A DNA stretch of 64,000 nt from Rhodococcus sp. 14-1411-2a (GTDB lineage: Bacteria > Actinomycetota > Actinomycetes > Mycobacteriales > Mycobacteriaceae). The position numbers and the translations under genes are program-made. The stretch is from contig NZ_NPGA01000020.1 in assembly GCF_002259485.1 (NCBI RefSeq), positions 62,001 through 126,000 on the forward strand, given 5' to 3'. This document shows positions 36,943 through 50,542 of this stretch, piece after piece; position 1 is the stretch's first letter; each line of letters starts with the position of its first letter. The notes under the pieces are model-generated. The model ran no database searches, was not told the origin of the DNA, and was given only the letters and a program-made list of their open reading frames with translations.

Positions 36943-38652
36943 CTAGTACAGCAACTTTCCGAGTAGATCGATGAATTCCGGTGAATCGGACGTCGGTACG
37001 GTCGTGGCAGTGCCGCCGGAACGGGCCGCGATGTCGGTGAACGCAGTCGCGTCGGGGTTGTCGCCGATCATCACCACGTTCACTGCGACCGGACGCGCGG
37101 CATCGGACACCGAGTTCAGGTCGGTGAGCAGTTCCTCGGGGGACATGGGCGAATCGTCCGGTCCATCGGTGACGAGGACCACCGAATTCACCCGGCCCGG
37201 AACGTATCCGGCCACAGCATCGGCGTACGCGACCAGCACGGATGCGAACGTGAACGACGCACCCGCGGGCGTCGACGCGGCCGCGCTGGATTCCAGAGCA
37301 GCCCGCCTGGACGTCGGCCCGATCGCAGCCGACATCGGCCCGGTCGGAACGTCGACCCGGAAGGGGAGTGAATTGTCCAGATCCTCGCCGAAGCTCCACA
37401 GCCCCAGCTCGGTGGCGTCGGGCACTCGCTGGAACTGCTCGCCGAGAGCGCGAACCGTGTTCTGCAGCCGAGTCGCGCTGCCTTCGGACGTGCCCATCGA
37501 CTCGGATACGTCGAGCAGCACCGTGGCGCGGCGCGGCAGGACCGGGCTTCGCAGCACGGCCAGCAGTGCGTCGGCCACCGATCCGGAAGGAGCAGCGAGG
37601 GCATCGGCGTCCTGGGTCTCGCCGACGCCGAAGCCCGCATCCGTGAGCAATTGCGCACCGTCCGGCTGCCGGACGAAATCGACGAACGCGGCGGCCGCCC
37701 GAGTCGATGTCTCGTCGCCGGAGAGTACGGCCGCGGGATGATCGGCAACGGGAGTGGGGCCCTGAGGTTCGACGGCGGTCAACGTCGACGAATCGGTCGA
37801 TGCCAGTTGCTGCTCGGTGACCGGGACCGCGTGGACGGGGGCATCGGAGCCGGGCGCGTTCTCCAGTGCCGCGAGCGCGTCGTAGGTGGTGGATTCGGAC
37901 GTCGCGGAGGCTCCGGTGTCGGTGACGGCCAGCTCCGACACGGCCGAGACCACTTCTCTGGACGAGGCCTGTTCCAGGGTCAATTCGCTGGTCGGATCTT
38001 CGCGTATCCCGGCAGCGATTGCGGCGAGCGCCAGTGTGGTTGCGCCGGAATCGGATCCGGTCGGTAGTGCGAGACGGAGTGCGCCCCACTCGCCGAGGCC
38101 GAATGCCTGCGGATCACGTTGCAGGCGGACCAGGTCGGCCCAACTTGCCGTGGCCAGAGCGTCGGCCACGGCAGACGGCACTGCGAGCACTACCGGACTC
38201 GACGCCAGTGGCCGCGGGGTGCCGTCGACTGCCCCGCGGTCGGTCACGGCCTCCACGTCACCCGACGATCGAGGTATCCACAGGCCCGGCCGAGCACCGA
38301 GTGCGCCGACGTCCCAGTTGTCGATACCGGCGTTCAATGCCGTCCGCACAGCATCGGAGGCGGTAGCTCGAACCCGCACCGTCACACAGTGATCTCGCAC
38401 CACCGGTGTGGTGTCGTTGAACCGGGAAGCCAGTTGTTCGACGGGTCCGGAGATGTCGGGATCGGCGGCGACAGTGAGCACCGCCGATCCCTCCACACAT
38501 GTGTCGGCAGCTTCGACCCCTTGGTCGAAGATACGATCCCGCAGTTGAAACCATCCGAAGACGGCCGCGACCAGCACCGCGATCGTGATCACGACGATCA
38601 CGGGTCCGGCGGCTATCGAACGCCCGCGCCCTGTGTTCCGATGTTCACCCAC
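36943..38652 (-). CDS. Secreted/membrane-anchored substrate-binding plus VWA-domain protein (Rv1836c-like)
   Basis: A 569-residue protein with one N-terminal helix (about 13-36), then a periplasmic-binding-protein-like region (about 55-330, with VLTVAADPDISGPVEQL) and a C-terminal von Willebrand A domain (about 375-565) with the metal-site motif LLDVSESMGTS and VTDGPDD. Proteins of this type resemble magnesium-chelatase/solute-binding architectures and act in the envelope. M. tuberculosis Rv1836c lies likewise next to glcB. It starts 17 bases downstream of glcB on the same strand. Confidence 0.82.
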   Translation of the reverse strand: MGEHRNTGRGRSIAAGPVIVVITIAVLVAAVFGWFQLRDRIFDQGVEAADTCVEGSAVLTVAADPDISGPVEQLASRFNDTTPVVRDHCVTVRVRATASDAVRTALNAGIDNWDVGALGARPGLWIPRSSGDVEAVTDRGAVDGTPRPLASSPVVLAVPSAVADALATASWADLVRLQRDPQAFGLGEWGALRLALPTGSDSGATTLALAAIAAGIREDPTSELTLEQASSREVVSAVSELAVTDTGASATSESTTYDALAALENAPGSDAPVHAVPVTEQQLASTDSSTLTAVEPQGPTPVADHPAAVLSGDETSTRAAAAFVDFVRQPDGAQLLTDAGFGVGETQDADALAAPSGSVADALLAVLRSPVLPRRATVLLDVSESMGTSEGSATRLQNTVRALGEQFQRVPDATELGLWSFGEDLDNSLPFRVDVPTGPMSAAIGPTSRRAALESSAAASTPAGASFTFASVLVAYADAVAGYVPGRVNSVVLVTDGPDDSPMSPEELLTDLNSVSDAARPVAVNVVMIGDNPDATAFTDIAARSGGTATTVPTSDSPEFIDLLGKLLY

Positions 38653-38668
38653 CTGATCGACAAGTCCG

Positions 38669-40843
38669 TCAGGCGTTGACGGCCTTGTACTCCCGTCGGC
38701 GACGATGCAGGATCGGCTCGGTGTAGCCGTTGGGCTGGCTGGTGCCCTGGAAGATCAGGTCACTGGCAGCCTGGAAAGCGATGTTGGTGTCGAAGTCGGG
38801 AGCCAACGGCTTGTACGTCGGATCGGCTTCGTTCTGGCGGTCCACCACCGGTGCCATCCGCTTCAGCGACTCGCGCACCTGGTCTTCGGTGACGATGCCG
38901 TGGCGCAGCCAGTTCGCGATGAACTGACTCGAAATACGCAGCGTTGCACGGTCTTCCATGAGTGCGATGTCGTTGATGTCGGGCACCTTCGAGCAGCCGA
39001 CGCCGTGGTCGATCCACCGCACCACGTAGCCCAGGATCGATTGCGAGTTGTTGTCGAGCTCGTTCTGCTTCTCCTCGTCGGTCCAGTCCGTGGACGGCGC
39101 GAGAGGAATTTCGAGAATGTCGTCGACGCTGGCCCGCTTGGCCTGTGCGATCTCGTGCTGGCGGGCGAAAACATCGACCTTGTGATAGTGCAGGGCATGC
39201 AAGGTCGCAGCGGTAGGTGAGGGAACCCACGCGGTGTTGGCTCCGGCCTTGGGGTGGCCGATCTTCTGCTCGAGCATGTCGTGCATCAGATCGGGCATGG
39301 CCCACATGCCCTTACCGATCTGCGCCTTGCCTTCGAGGCCTGCGGCCAGACCGGTGTCGACGTTGAAGTCCTCGTAGGCCGCGATCCACTTCTCGCCCTT
39401 CATCGCGCCCTTGCGTACGACGGGACCCGCCTCCATCGAGGTGTGGATCTCGTCGCCGGTGCGGTCGAGGAAGCCGGTGTTGATGAACACGACCCGCTCG
39501 GATGCGGCCTGGATGCACGCTTTGAGGTTGACCGTCGTGCGGCGTTCCTCGTCCATGATGCCGACCTTGAGTGTGTTGGTCGGAAGGCCGAGGACCTGCT
39601 CGACACGGCCGAACAGCTCCGCGGTGAACGCGACCTCGTCCGGTCCGTGCATCTTGGGCTTGACGATGTACAGCGAACCGGTGCGTGAGTTGGACAGCAC
39701 GTTGTCCGAGGTCAGCGAGTGCATACCGGCCAGCGAGGTGAACAGCGCGTCGAGAATTCCCTCGGGCACCTCGTTGCCGTCGGCATCGAGGATCGCATCC
39801 GAAGTCATCAGGTGACCGACGTTGCGGACGAACAGCAGCGAGCGACCGTGCAGTGTCAGTTCCGAACCGTCGACCGAGGTGTAGGTGCGGTCCTTGTTCA
39901 TCGCACGAGTGAAGCTCTTGCCACCCTTGGAGACTTCCTCGGTCAGGTCGCCCTTCATCAGACCGAGCCAGTTGCGGTAGCCGAGGACCTTGTCGTCCGC
40001 ATCGACTGCAGCGACGGAGTCCTCGAAGTCCATGATGGTGGTGACAGCGGACTCGAGCAGAACGTCCTTGACTCCCGCGCCGTCGGTCTTGCCGATCGGG
40101 CTCTCGGGGTCGATCTGGATCTCGAAGTGCAAGCCGTTGTGGACGAACAGGATCGCCGACGGCGCATCCGGGGTGCCCTGGTAGCCGAGCAGCTGTGACG
40201 GATCCTTCAGCCCGACGGTGCTTCCGTCGGCGAGAGTCACCGTCAGAGACGCTGCGTCGACGACGTATCCGGTGGTACCGACGTGCGAACCGGAACTCAG
40301 GGGCAACGCTTCGTCGAGGAAGTCCCGCGCGAAGGCGATGACCTTGTCGCCGCGGACCCTGTTGTAGCTGGTGCCCTTCTCGGCACCGTCGGTCTCGGGA
40401 ATGGCATCGGTTCCGTAGAGAGCGTCGTACAGCGAGCCCCACCGTGCGTTGGACGCGTTGATCGCGAACCGGGCATTGAGCACCGGCACCACGAGCTGCG
40501 GTCCGGCCGTGGTGGTGATCTCGGTGTCGACACCGGAGGTGCTGATCTGGAAGTCGGCCGGCTCGTCGAGCAGGTAGCCGATCTCCTTCAGGAATGCCTT
40601 GTACGCGGCGCGGTCGTAGTTCGGCCCCGCGTGCTCACCGTGCCAGGCGTCGACCTTGCCCTGGATCTCGTCGCGGACAGCGAGCAACGACTTGTTCTTG
40701 GGAGCGAGATCGGCGATCAGCGACGCGGCACCGGTCCAGAAGGCATCCGAATCCACGTCGGTACCCGGCAGCGCCTCCTTCTCGACGAAATCGAATAGGA
40801 CCTTGGCGACCTGAAGTCCACCAGCCTGCACACGATCGGTCAT
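38669..40843 (-). CDS. glcB: Malate synthase G
   Basis: Glyoxylate-shunt enzyme condensing glyoxylate and acetyl-CoA to malate. The 724-residue length matches the single-chain G isoform (M. tuberculosis GlcB 741). Landmarks are [30 protein letters not shown], the [10 protein letters not shown] segment with [18 protein letters not shown], and ENDNS-type C-terminal region. The ATG at 40843 has GAGTGAGG upstream; the open frame extends further but not with family sequence. With car and FadE-type genes it fits growth on fatty acids or acetate. Confidence 0.95.
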   Translation of the reverse strand: MTDRVQAGGLQVAKVLFDFVEKEALPGTDVDSDAFWTGAASLIADLAPKNKSLLAVRDEIQGKVDAWHGEHAGPNYDRAAYKAFLKEIGYLLDEPADFQISTSGVDTEITTTAGPQLVVPVLNARFAINASNARWGSLYDALYGTDAIPETDGAEKGTSYNRVRGDKVIAFARDFLDEALPLSSGSHVGTTGYVVDAASLTVTLADGSTVGLKDPSQLLGYQGTPDAPSAILFVHNGLHFEIQIDPESPIGKTDGAGVKDVLLESAVTTIMDFEDSVAAVDADDKVLGYRNWLGLMKGDLTEEVSKGGKSFTRAMNKDRTYTSVDGSELTLHGRSLLFVRNVGHLMTSDAILDADGNEVPEGILDALFTSLAGMHSLTSDNVLSNSRTGSLYIVKPKMHGPDEVAFTAELFGRVEQVLGLPTNTLKVGIMDEERRTTVNLKACIQAASERVVFINTGFLDRTGDEIHTSMEAGPVVRKGAMKGEKWIAAYEDFNVDTGLAAGLEGKAQIGKGMWAMPDLMHDMLEQKIGHPKAGANTAWVPSPTAATLHALHYHKVDVFARQHEIAQAKRASVDDILEIPLAPSTDWTDEEKQNELDNNSQSILGYVVRWIDHGVGCSKVPDINDIALMEDRATLRISSQFIANWLRHGIVTEDQVRESLKRMAPVVDRQNEADPTYKPLAPDFDTNIAFQAASDLIFQGTSQPNGYTEPILHRRRREYKAVNA

Positions 40844-40908
40844 GAATTCCTCACTCTTTCCGGTCATGGACACCGGTGACCGGTGTCCCCACGACAACGC
40901 TGTCGATG

Positions 40909-41823
40909 TTACTCGGCGGTAGGTCCGACGCCGAACTCGCCGCCGATCAGTAAATTCTGGCATCGAGCGATCAACGCCGAGCGCAGAGGTGCCGCTTCGC
41001 TCGACAACTCTCCCTGCGCGCGCACATATTCCGCTCGTCCGGCCGCGGTCTCTATTCGAATGGGTTCGAGATCGTAGTCACTCAGGTCGTACGGGCTCGC
41101 GCGCATGTCGATCGTTCGCGCGTGCAGAGCCAGCTCGAAGCAGTCGGTGAGAAACTCGGAATCGATCAGCGGTCCGAGCTTGTAGCACCACTTGTACAGA
41201 TCCATCGAGGCGTGAATGCACCCGGGTTGCTCGGATGTCAGACGCGACTCCGCCGACAGCGTAAGAGCATTGCGCGGCGCAGCATCGGGAGTGAAGAAGC
41301 GGAAGGCGTCGTAGTGAGTGCACCGCAACGTCATCGAATCGACCACGGCATCGGTTCCGTCGTGTCCCAGACGCAGTGGCACCTGCTCGTGACGCTGCGC
41401 CGACGTTCCCCCGCGGTAAACCATCGCCCACTCGTGCAGTCCGAAACATCCGAGCACCGGCGGCCTGTCTCGGGTGGCGGAGAGCAGGCCGAGGGTGAAT
41501 TCGATGCTCGATCGTCGACGCTCGACCAGATCCGACCGCACCCGAAAACCCGGGCCGTCGGCGGTGTCCACCTGCTCGTAGGACGCGAACTCCGCGTAGT
41601 CACGCGCACGATCGCCGGTGAGTACGACGCCGTGACCTGGATTCCATCGGCGTAGCTGACCCGGGCGGTGACTGTAGTAGGTGAACAGAAAATCGAGCAC
41701 CGGATGGACGCCGCCGTGGCCCCGGTCGGTCAGATAATCACCGACGAGGTTCTCCACCCGCGCCGTATGCGCAGCACGACGAGCGGTCCACTGCCCTTCG
41801 CTCACCAACGTCGAATTGGGCAT
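40909..41823 (-). CDS. Conserved actinobacterial protein of unknown function
   Basis: A 304-residue soluble protein with many Arg, Trp, His and Tyr residues. It includes [53 protein letters not shown] and [17 protein letters not shown]. Such proteins are often labelled 3-methyladenine DNA glycosylase in actinobacterial genomes, but I see no helix-hairpin-helix or AlkA-like catalytic motif that supports this, so I leave function open. Its stop is 65 bases upstream of the glcB start and it starts one base before the downstream end of a CBS gene. Confidence 0.7.
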   Translation of the reverse strand: MPNSTLVSEGQWTARRAAHTARVENLVGDYLTDRGHGGVHPVLDFLFTYYSHRPGQLRRWNPGHGVVLTGDRARDYAEFASYEQVDTADGPGFRVRSDLVERRRSSIEFTLGLLSATRDRPPVLGCFGLHEWAMVYRGGTSAQRHEQVPLRLGHDGTDAVVDSMTLRCTHYDAFRFFTPDAAPRNALTLSAESRLTSEQPGCIHASMDLYKWCYKLGPLIDSEFLTDCFELALHARTIDMRASPYDLSDYDLEPIRIETAAGRAEYVRAQGELSSEAAPLRSALIARCQNLLIGGEFGVGPTAE

Positions 41824-42960
41824 TCACGCGTTCCGTGGGGGAGTGGTCGCAGGCTTGAAGTTGGACGACGATTGACCCGGACGGGGACCGGCCACCCGGT
41901 GTGTGCCGTCCCGAACCGTACCGACGAACTCCTCGACCAGGTCCTCGAGCGCGACGATACCGACCGTGGCACCGGTCGCGTCGTGCACGGCACCGAGGTG
42001 GCTGCTGGCCCGACGCAACTTGGTCAACGCGTCGTCGAGCACCGTGTCGATGGAGACCACCGGCAGTGCTCGCACTTCAGTGCGGGGAATGACCGTGTCC
42101 GGTCCTGCCGACTCGTCGGCCATGTCGTCGAGTACGTCCTTGAGGTGCAGGTAGCCCACAAGTGCACCCGAGGCGTCGCGAACCGGATAGCGCGAGAATC
42201 CCGTTTCGATGACGGCTCGTTCGACCGAGCCCAGGGTGGGTCCGAGGGTGTGATCGGGACCGGACAACTCGATACTGCGAACCTGGTGCGAGGGAATCAG
42301 AACCTCACCCACCGTTCGGCCGGACGTCTCGAGCGCCTGCCGCAATCGTCGATGCTCCTCGGCGTCGATCAATCCCTCGGATCGTGATTCGCCGATCATC
42401 TGCGACAACTCGACCGCCGACACCGACGAACTCAGCTCGTCCTTGGGTTCGATCCGCAGCAGTCGAAGGGTGAGGTTGGCGCACATGTTGTAGAACGAGA
42501 TCAGCGGCAGTGCCACCTTGATGAACAGCAGATGGATGGGCACCAGAATCATGGCGGTGCTCTCCGGGCCCGCGATGGCGATGTTCTTGGGCACCATCTC
42601 GCCGACGAGAATGTGCAGCACGACCACGAGCGTCAGCGCGATGGCGAAGGCGATCGGATGCAGGAAGGACTCGGGAATGCCGACTGCCTCGAGCGGAACC
42701 TCGATCAGGTGTGCCACCGCGGGCTCCGCCACGCGACCGAGAAGGATCGAGCAGATCGTGATGCCGAGCTGTGCGGCGGCGAGCATCTGCGACAGGTTCT
42801 GACCGGCCTCGATCACGCTCTGGGCGCGCTTCTTGCCTTGCGCGAGCAGAGCTTCGAGGCGATCCCGCCGAGCCGAGATCAGTGCGAACTCGGCACCGAC
42901 GAAGAATGCGTTGCCGGCGAGCAGCAGAACAGCGAGACCGACTCCGAGGAAATCACCCAT
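41824..42960 (-). CDS. CBS-domain membrane protein, hemolysin/CorB-like (Rv1841c-like)
   Basis: A 378-residue protein with an N-terminal DUF21/CNNM transmembrane domain (about residues 1-185; [34 protein letters not shown]) and a CBS pair (about 205-345; [24 protein letters not shown]). CNNM/CorB proteins are linked to magnesium or cobalt efflux; 'hemolysin' is a legacy name. Here the C-terminal CorC_HlyC domain is missing or very short, unlike its neighbour. ATG at 42960 overlaps the upstream CBS gene by eight bases, so the two probably form a heteromer. Confidence 0.87.
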   Translation of the reverse strand: MGDFLGVGLAVLLLAGNAFFVGAEFALISARRDRLEALLAQGKKRAQSVIEAGQNLSQMLAAAQLGITICSILLGRVAEPAVAHLIEVPLEAVGIPESFLHPIAFAIALTLVVVLHILVGEMVPKNIAIAGPESTAMILVPIHLLFIKVALPLISFYNMCANLTLRLLRIEPKDELSSSVSAVELSQMIGESRSEGLIDAEEHRRLRQALETSGRTVGEVLIPSHQVRSIELSGPDHTLGPTLGSVERAVIETGFSRYPVRDASGALVGYLHLKDVLDDMADESAGPDTVIPRTEVRALPVVSIDTVLDDALTKLRRASSHLGAVHDATGATVGIVALEDLVEEFVGTVRDGTHRVAGPRPGQSSSNFKPATTPPRNA

Positions 42961-44332
42961 CGATCTCACCGTCCGATCTCATCCGAGCCACCGCTGCCGC
43001 GTCGACGGGCAGGAGCACCACCCGGTCGATGCGGCGGCCGTCCATACGAATCACCCGTGCCACCCAACCGCCGTCTCGTTCGAGCGGATCCTCGTTGGCC
43101 GGGGGAGGCAACAGAACTGCGTCCCCCTCGGTCGGAATGCGACCCAACTCGGTCAGTACCAGACCGCCGATGGTTTCGTACTCGCCCTCCGGCGCGGAAT
43201 ACCCCGTGGCCGACGCGACCTCGTCGATACGCAGCAGGCCTGCGCAATCCCATCCGTCGCCCGACCTGGAGACGTCAAGCTCCGGCTCGTCGTGTTCGTC
43301 GCGCACGTCACCGACGATCTCCTCGATCAGATCCTCCATCGTGACCATGCCCGCGGTGCCGCCGTACTCGTCGACGACGAGCGCGACCTGCATACCGTCG
43401 GCGCGTACCCGTTCCATCACCGCGTCGCCGTCGAGGCTGGACGGTACGACAGGAACGTCGCGTGCCAGGGACTCGACCGTCGTCGAGCGACGGTGCGCTC
43501 CGGCGACGGTGAACGCATGCTTGATATGAACGACGCCGATGGTGTCGTCCAGATCGCCGTCGACCACCGGAAAGCGCGAGAAACCGGTCCGCGCCGCCGT
43601 TTCGATCAAATCGGCCACTGTGGCGTCGGTGGCGAGCGTTTCGATCTTGACTCGTGGAGTCATCAGTTCCTCGGCCGTGCGATCACCGAACTGCAACGAC
43701 CGATCGACCAGTCGTGCAGTGTTCTCGTCGATCGATCCCTGCCGCGCCGACGTGCGGACCAGCGAACCCAGTTCCTGCGGCGACCGCGCGGATCTCAGTT
43801 CTTCCGCCGGTTCGATGCCGAGCCGGCGTACCAGCCAGTTCGCCGAGCCGTTGAGCCCGTTGATGGCCCATTTGAAGACCAGTGAGAACCCGGCCATCGC
43901 ACCGGCGGTGACACGAGCGGTCGACATCGGTTTCGCAATGGCGATGTTCTTGGGAACCAGCTCACCGAAGATCATCGAGAACGACGTGGCCAGGATCAGC
44001 GCCACGGCGAGCGAGATTCCTGCGGAGAGGGTCTCGGATGCGCCCAGCGCGTCGGCCAGCGGCCGAATGAAGCCGGCCAGCACAGGTTCGGCCAGGTAAC
44101 CGGTGATCAGTGTCGTGATGGTGATGCCGAGTTGGGCACCGGACAGCTGAAACGACAGTGTCTTGTGGGCGTGCAGCACCTGGCGTGAGCGCAGGTCGCC
44201 GTTGTCGGCCTGTGACTCGACCGCACTGCGTTCGAGAGCGGTCAGAGAGAACTCGGCCGCAACGAACAGTGCGGTGCCGGCCGTCAGAGCGACGAAACCG
44301 AGCAGGCTGACGATGGTCAGAAGAAGCGCCAC
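42953..44332 (-). CDS. CBS-domain membrane protein with CorC_HlyC domain (Rv1842c-like)
   Basis: A 459-residue paralog of its downstream neighbour. Order of domains: DUF21/CNNM transmembrane region (about 1-190; [34 protein letters not shown]), CBS pair (about 205-340; [45 protein letters not shown]) and the C-terminal CorC_HlyC transporter-associated domain (about 355-445). GTG start at 44332. In M. tuberculosis the pair Rv1841c/Rv1842c likewise follows guaB1. A role in divalent-cation efflux is inferred from the family. Confidence 0.87.
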   Translation of the reverse strand: MALLLTIVSLLGFVALTAGTALFVAAEFSLTALERSAVESQADNGDLRSRQVLHAHKTLSFQLSGAQLGITITTLITGYLAEPVLAGFIRPLADALGASETLSAGISLAVALILATSFSMIFGELVPKNIAIAKPMSTARVTAGAMAGFSLVFKWAINGLNGSANWLVRRLGIEPAEELRSARSPQELGSLVRTSARQGSIDENTARLVDRSLQFGDRTAEELMTPRVKIETLATDATVADLIETAARTGFSRFPVVDGDLDDTIGVVHIKHAFTVAGAHRRSTTVESLARDVPVVPSSLDGDAVMERVRADGMQVALVVDEYGGTAGMVTMEDLIEEIVGDVRDEHDEPELDVSRSGDGWDCAGLLRIDEVASATGYSAPEGEYETIGGLVLTELGRIPTEGDAVLLPPPANEDPLERDGGWVARVIRMDGRRIDRVVLLPVDAAAVARMRSDGEIDG

Positions 44333-44679
44333 GCGTCAGCTCCGCCTGAGCCGGGACCGTCGAAGCTGGGACAGGAGCATCGCGCCGCCGGAATGCACGT
44401 GGTTGCCGAAATCTGAGTCGCCGGGTCTCTCTCCCGGCTCGATAGAGGATCCCTCCGAAGTGGAACCGTCGTCGTGTTGTTCCGCAGTTGCCGCTACGGC
44501 AACCGAGATAGTGGGTGCCTCGGGCACCTGATTCCCTTCTGTCCGGTTCGCGATGTGGTCCCACCCCGTGAGGAGCCGACCGTTCCGCCACACGTCGGGA
44601 ATCGAATGCTCGAATGTCCGACGAGTGACGAGCGCGAACAACTGTGTTTGCTGTGGGTGAGTCTAACCGTGCCCGACCA
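44333..44679 (-). other. Long leader region between guaB1 and the CBS gene pair
   Basis: These 347 bases hold no recognised gene. On the minus strand they contain a 63-codon open frame starting at a GTG near 44527 and ending four bases before the CBS gene, of low-complexity composition and no known family. Two adjacent perfect hairpins lie at 44487-44503 (seven pairs) and 44514-44528 (six pairs), and a third, CCGGG/CCCGG, near 44420-44440. The length and hairpins suggest a structured 5' leader, but it does not match M-box, cobalamin or ydaO motifs as I know them. Confidence 0.4.
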
Positions 44680-47023
<2,344 letters not shown>

Positions 47024-47027
<4 letters not shown>

Positions 47028-48340
47028 CCGCGTCGTCCTCTGTTGCCGCCCCGCCTGCCCCCGGTCCGCTCGCCTCGCTCGTGTCGGACGGGCGCAGCAC
47101 CGCGCCGCGATCCACGTTGTGCCGGTGCTTCGACCGCTTCGGCCGGGAGCGGCCTGCCGATGGGTGTACGCGCCCCGGTCAATCGACGCCACGAGGTGGG
47201 ATCGCTCTCGGTGTCGACCACCGTTGCCGAGACACCGGCATCGCCCGCCATCGCGCACACGTGATCCACCTGTTCGGCCGTAGCCAACGTCACGACGGTT
47301 CCGCTGGATCCGGCGCGGGCGGTGCGACCTGCGCGATGCACGTAGTCCTTGGAATCCAGTGGTGGGTCCACGTGGACCACGAGGCTGACGTCGTCGACGT
47401 GAACCCCACGTGCCGCGACATCGGTCGCGATCAGCGCAGTCGATGCGCCGTCGCCGAAGGCGGCCAGCGAACGTGTGCGGTGCGCCTGAGTCTTGTTGCC
47501 GTGCAACGACGATACCGATACACCCAGCCGGCGACAGTCGTCGGTGAGCCGGTCGACCGCGTGAGTGGTGCGGACGAACAGCAACGTGCGACCGTCCCTG
47601 TTGGCAAGTGCCGCAGCTACTTCTGTCTTGCGGGCAGCATCGACTCGAAACACGTAATGCGCGATGTCGGGTTCGCTCACCGACTCCGCGGTGGAATGTT
47701 CGGCCGGATCGCTGAGGAACTTCTCGACCAGGCGGTCGACGTCTCCGTCCAGGGTCGCCGAGAACAGCAACCGCTGGCCGCCGGTCGGTGTCGCAGCGAG
47801 AAGTGAATCGACCTGGGGCAGAAAGCCCATGTCCACCATGCGATCTGCCTCGTCTATCACGGTGACCTCCACCCGATTCAACGTGATCGAACGACGCTCG
47901 AGGAGATCGTTGAGGCGACCGGGTGTGGCCACCACGATGTCGATTCCGCGCTGTATCTCTCGGACATTGCGCTCGAGCGGAACGCCGCCGACCACGCCGA
48001 CGCTGCGCAGGCCGAACGTCGCACCATGGATGTCGAGCACTTCCTGGATCTGGAGCGCGAGTTCGCGAGTGGGAGCCAGCACGAGTCCACGCGGTGCACC
48101 GGGCTCGCTGCGTCGGCCGGCAAGCCGCACGAGCAGCGGAAGCCCGAACGCGAGAGTCTTGCCGGATCCGGTCGGAGCACGGCCCAGCACATCGCGGCCC
48201 GCGAGCGCATCGGGCAGGGCGGCGGACTGGATCGGAAACGGCTCGGAGACACCCGCTTTCCTGAGCGAGTGCACGAGAACCACGGGCAGTCCCAGTTCTG
48301 CGAACGATCGAACGGATTGACCCGGCATGGCTGTGACCAT
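47024..48340 (-). CDS. DEAD-box RNA helicase
   Basis: ATP-dependent RNA helicase of 438 residues. Motifs in order: SFAELGLPVVLVHSLRKAG (Q-motif region), PTGSGKT (Walker A), PTREL, TPGR, VIDEADRM (Walker B, variant of DEAD), FSATLDG (SAT), and TDVAARGVHVDDV with VHRAGRTARAG. Ends with a short basic Gly/Arg tail (RRGGNRGRRG). I chose the ATG at 48340; earlier in-frame ATGs at 48391 and 48409 are possible. Its stop overlaps the downstream transporter gene. It is divergent from a DUF4262 gene. Confidence 0.9.
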
Positions 48341-48473
48341 ACCGCTGCGTCGGCCGTGCGTCGGAATCTTCTTGTCGGTGCCCCGCGCCATACTCGGGGC
48401 AGAACGCATGTTCGATCGGCGTTCGACACCGTGATTGCCGAGGGGGCGATCGCACGCAGAGTGTGGGGGAGCT

Positions 48474-48944
48474 ATGTGCAAGATGTGTCAGGGCCACAGC
48501 GTCGACGAGTACATCGAGGGCGTGATACGCACCATCGACAGGTGTGGCTGGGCCCTGCAGTACGTCGAATCGGAAGTCGATCCCGACGGTATCCATCCGG
48601 CGTTCTGCTACACGGTCGGTCTCACGAATTTCGGCAGCCCGGAGATCGTCCTGACGGGGCGCGGGCCGCACGAGTCCTCGAGAATTCTCAATTCGCTCGG
48701 CGCATCGGTGGTCTCGGGAATGCTGGAGCTCGAATCCGGAATCGGTTGCACTGCAGCAGGATTCGAGCTGTTCACCATCGACGTACCGGACTGTGCGGAT
48801 ATTCTGTACACCGCATCCGACGTGTACGGCCAAGGGTGCTTCAGTGCGGTGCAGGCGGTGTGGAAGGACCTGGAAGGTGCACTGCCGTGGGAGGGCATCC
48901 CGTCGACGGTGGTCCAACCGATACTCGGGCCGGTGCCCGTCTGA
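48474..48944 (+). CDS. DUF4262 protein
   Basis: A 156-residue soluble protein of unknown function. It starts MCKMCQGHSVDEYI, then IDRCGWALQYVE and AFCYTVGLTNFGSPEIVLTG, which are the recognisable DUF4262 features; YGQGCFSAVQAVW lies near the C-terminus. The paired cysteines at residues 2 and 5 might bind metal. ATG at 48474 follows GGGGGA. It is divergent from the DEAD-box gene and convergent with gnd, with a 16-bp hairpin between. Confidence 0.75.
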   Translation: MCKMCQGHSVDEYIEGVIRTIDRCGWALQYVESEVDPDGIHPAFCYTVGLTNFGSPEIVLTGRGPHESSRILNSLGASVVSGMLELESGIGCTAAGFELFTIDVPDCADILYTASDVYGQGCFSAVQAVWKDLEGALPWEGIPSTVVQPILGPVPV

Positions 48945-48965
48945 CCTTGTTCTCGATACGTACCA

Positions 48966-49000
48966 CCGGTGGCGCTGCGTGATGCACGCAGCGCCACCGG
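48966..49000. terminator. Bidirectional hairpin terminator
   Basis: CCGGTGGCGCTGCGTG at 48966-48981 pairs perfectly with 48985-49000 across a three-base ATG loop, a 16-bp stem between the convergent DUF4262 and gnd genes. No T-run follows; actinobacterial terminators often lack one. Confidence 0.85.
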
Positions 49001-49014
49001 CGGGCGGTCGTCGG

Positions 49015-50466
49015 TCAGGCTTCGATCTCGGAACGATCGCCGCTCCACAGAGTGTGGAACTTTCCTTCCGAGTCGGTTCGCTCGTAGGTGTGTGCCCCGA
49101 AGAAATCTCGCTGTCCCTGTGTCAGAGCGGCAGGTAGACGCTCTGCCCGCAACGCGTCGTAGTAGGAGAGCGAGGACGCGAACGCGGGGACCGGAATGCC
49201 CAACGAAGCCGCGGTGATGACGACCCGACGCCAGCTGTCGATGGCGTTCTCGATGGCATCACGGAAGTACGGGGCCAGGATCAAGCTCGGCAGTTCGGCG
49301 TTGTCGTCGTACGCGTCCTTGATGCGATCGAGGAACCGCGCGCGAATGATGCAGCCACCGCGCCAGATCGTGGCGAGGTCACCGGGATGCAGATTCCAGT
49401 CGTATTCGGCACTGCCCGCGGCGATCTGGTCGAAGCCCTGTGCGTAGGCGACGATCTTCGACGCGTACAGAGCCCGACTGATGTCGTGTGTGAACTGCTC
49501 CGCGTCGGTCGGCTTGTCGGCCAGTGTTCCCGAGGCGAGTCCTACGGCTGCCTTGCGCTGAGCGCGTGACCCCGACAGAGCCCGAGCGAACACCGCCTCG
49601 GCGATACCGGTGACGGGAACCCCGAGGTCCAGGGCCGCCTTGACCGTCCAGCGACCGGTGCCCTTCTGTTCGGCAGCATCGACGATCACGTCGACGAGAG
49701 GCTGACCGGTCTTGGCGTCGACCTGCCGAAGAACCTCGGCGGTGATCTCGACGAGGTAGCTCTCCAGATCACCGTTGTTCCATTCGGTGAACACGTCCGC
49801 TACCTGAGCCGGCGTGTAGCCGAGAGCGTCGCGGAACAGGTTGTACGCCTCACCGATGAGTTGCATATCGGCATATTCGATGCCGTTGTGGACCATCTTG
49901 ACGAAGTGTCCGGAGCCGTCGGGGCCGATATGGGTGCAGCACGGCGTGCCGTCGACCTGAGCTGCGATCGATTCCAATAGCGGACCCAGTGCCTTGTAGG
50001 ACTCGGCCGGACCACCCGGCATGATCGACGGTCCGTTGAGCGCGCCTTCTTCGCCGCCGGAGATGCCGGCACCGACGAAGAGCAGTCCGCGCTCCTTCAT
50101 GGCCGCCTCGCGACGAATGGTGTCGGTGTAGAGGGCATTACCACCGTCGATGATGATGTCGCCCTCCTCCATCGCGCCTGCGAGCTCCTCGATCACCGCG
50201 TCGGTCGGGTCGCCTGCCTTGACCATGATGAGCACTCGGCGCGGCTTCGCGAGAGCGGCGACGAACTCCTCGATGGTTTCGGTGCGAACGAAGTTGCCCT
50301 CGGTGCCGTGCTCGGCGATCAGGGCATCGGTCTTGGCGACACTGCGGTTGTGCAATGCGACGGTGTGGCCGTGATGGGCGAAGTTGCGGGCGATGTTGGA
50401 GCCCATGACGGCGAGTCCGGTGACTCCGATCTGAGCCAGTTCTGTCGGTTCTGCTGCTGAGGTCAT
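49015..50466 (-). CDS. gnd: 6-phosphogluconate dehydrogenase, decarboxylating
   Basis: Pentose-phosphate enzyme converting 6-phosphogluconate to ribulose 5-phosphate with NADP reduction. The 483-residue long form has the N-terminal cofactor motif GLAVMGSNIARNFA, VGAGISGGEEGA (substrate-binding), KMVHNGIEYADMQLI with the catalytic lysine, and a helical C-terminus with WRGGCIIRARFLD. ATG at 50466 has CAGGGAAAG upstream; the frame extends to 50613 but across a hairpin that ends the helicase transcript. It matches M. tuberculosis gnd1 (Rv1844c) in order. Confidence 0.95.
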   Translation of the reverse strand: MTSAAEPTELAQIGVTGLAVMGSNIARNFAHHGHTVALHNRSVAKTDALIAEHGTEGNFVRTETIEEFVAALAKPRRVLIMVKAGDPTDAVIEELAGAMEEGDIIIDGGNALYTDTIRREAAMKERGLLFVGAGISGGEEGALNGPSIMPGGPAESYKALGPLLESIAAQVDGTPCCTHIGPDGSGHFVKMVHNGIEYADMQLIGEAYNLFRDALGYTPAQVADVFTEWNNGDLESYLVEITAEVLRQVDAKTGQPLVDVIVDAAEQKGTGRWTVKAALDLGVPVTGIAEAVFARALSGSRAQRKAAVGLASGTLADKPTDAEQFTHDISRALYASKIVAYAQGFDQIAAGSAEYDWNLHPGDLATIWRGGCIIRARFLDRIKDAYDDNAELPSLILAPYFRDAIENAIDSWRRVVITAASLGIPVPAFASSLSYYDALRAERLPAALTQGQRDFFGAHTYERTDSEGKFHTLWSGDRSEIEA

Positions 50467-50542
50467 ACAGACAGCTTTCCCTGCCGAGAGATTTCGCGCG
50501 AGCCAACCCCCCGGCCGGTGCCGAACCCGACCACCGGCAACG

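Noticed and set aside
40909..41823. 3-methyladenine DNA glycosylase
   Set aside because: The name is common for these proteins but no AlkA-like helix-hairpin-helix or catalytic motif is visible.
44333..44679. Leader considered as an M-box magnesium riboswitch
   Set aside because: The conserved GTTAGGTGAGGCTCC-type segments of that class are not found on either strand.
47028..48917. Apparent 630-codon N-terminal extension of the DMT transporter
   Set aside because: It is the shadow of the DEAD-box helicase gene; membrane-protein sequence begins at the GTG at 47027.
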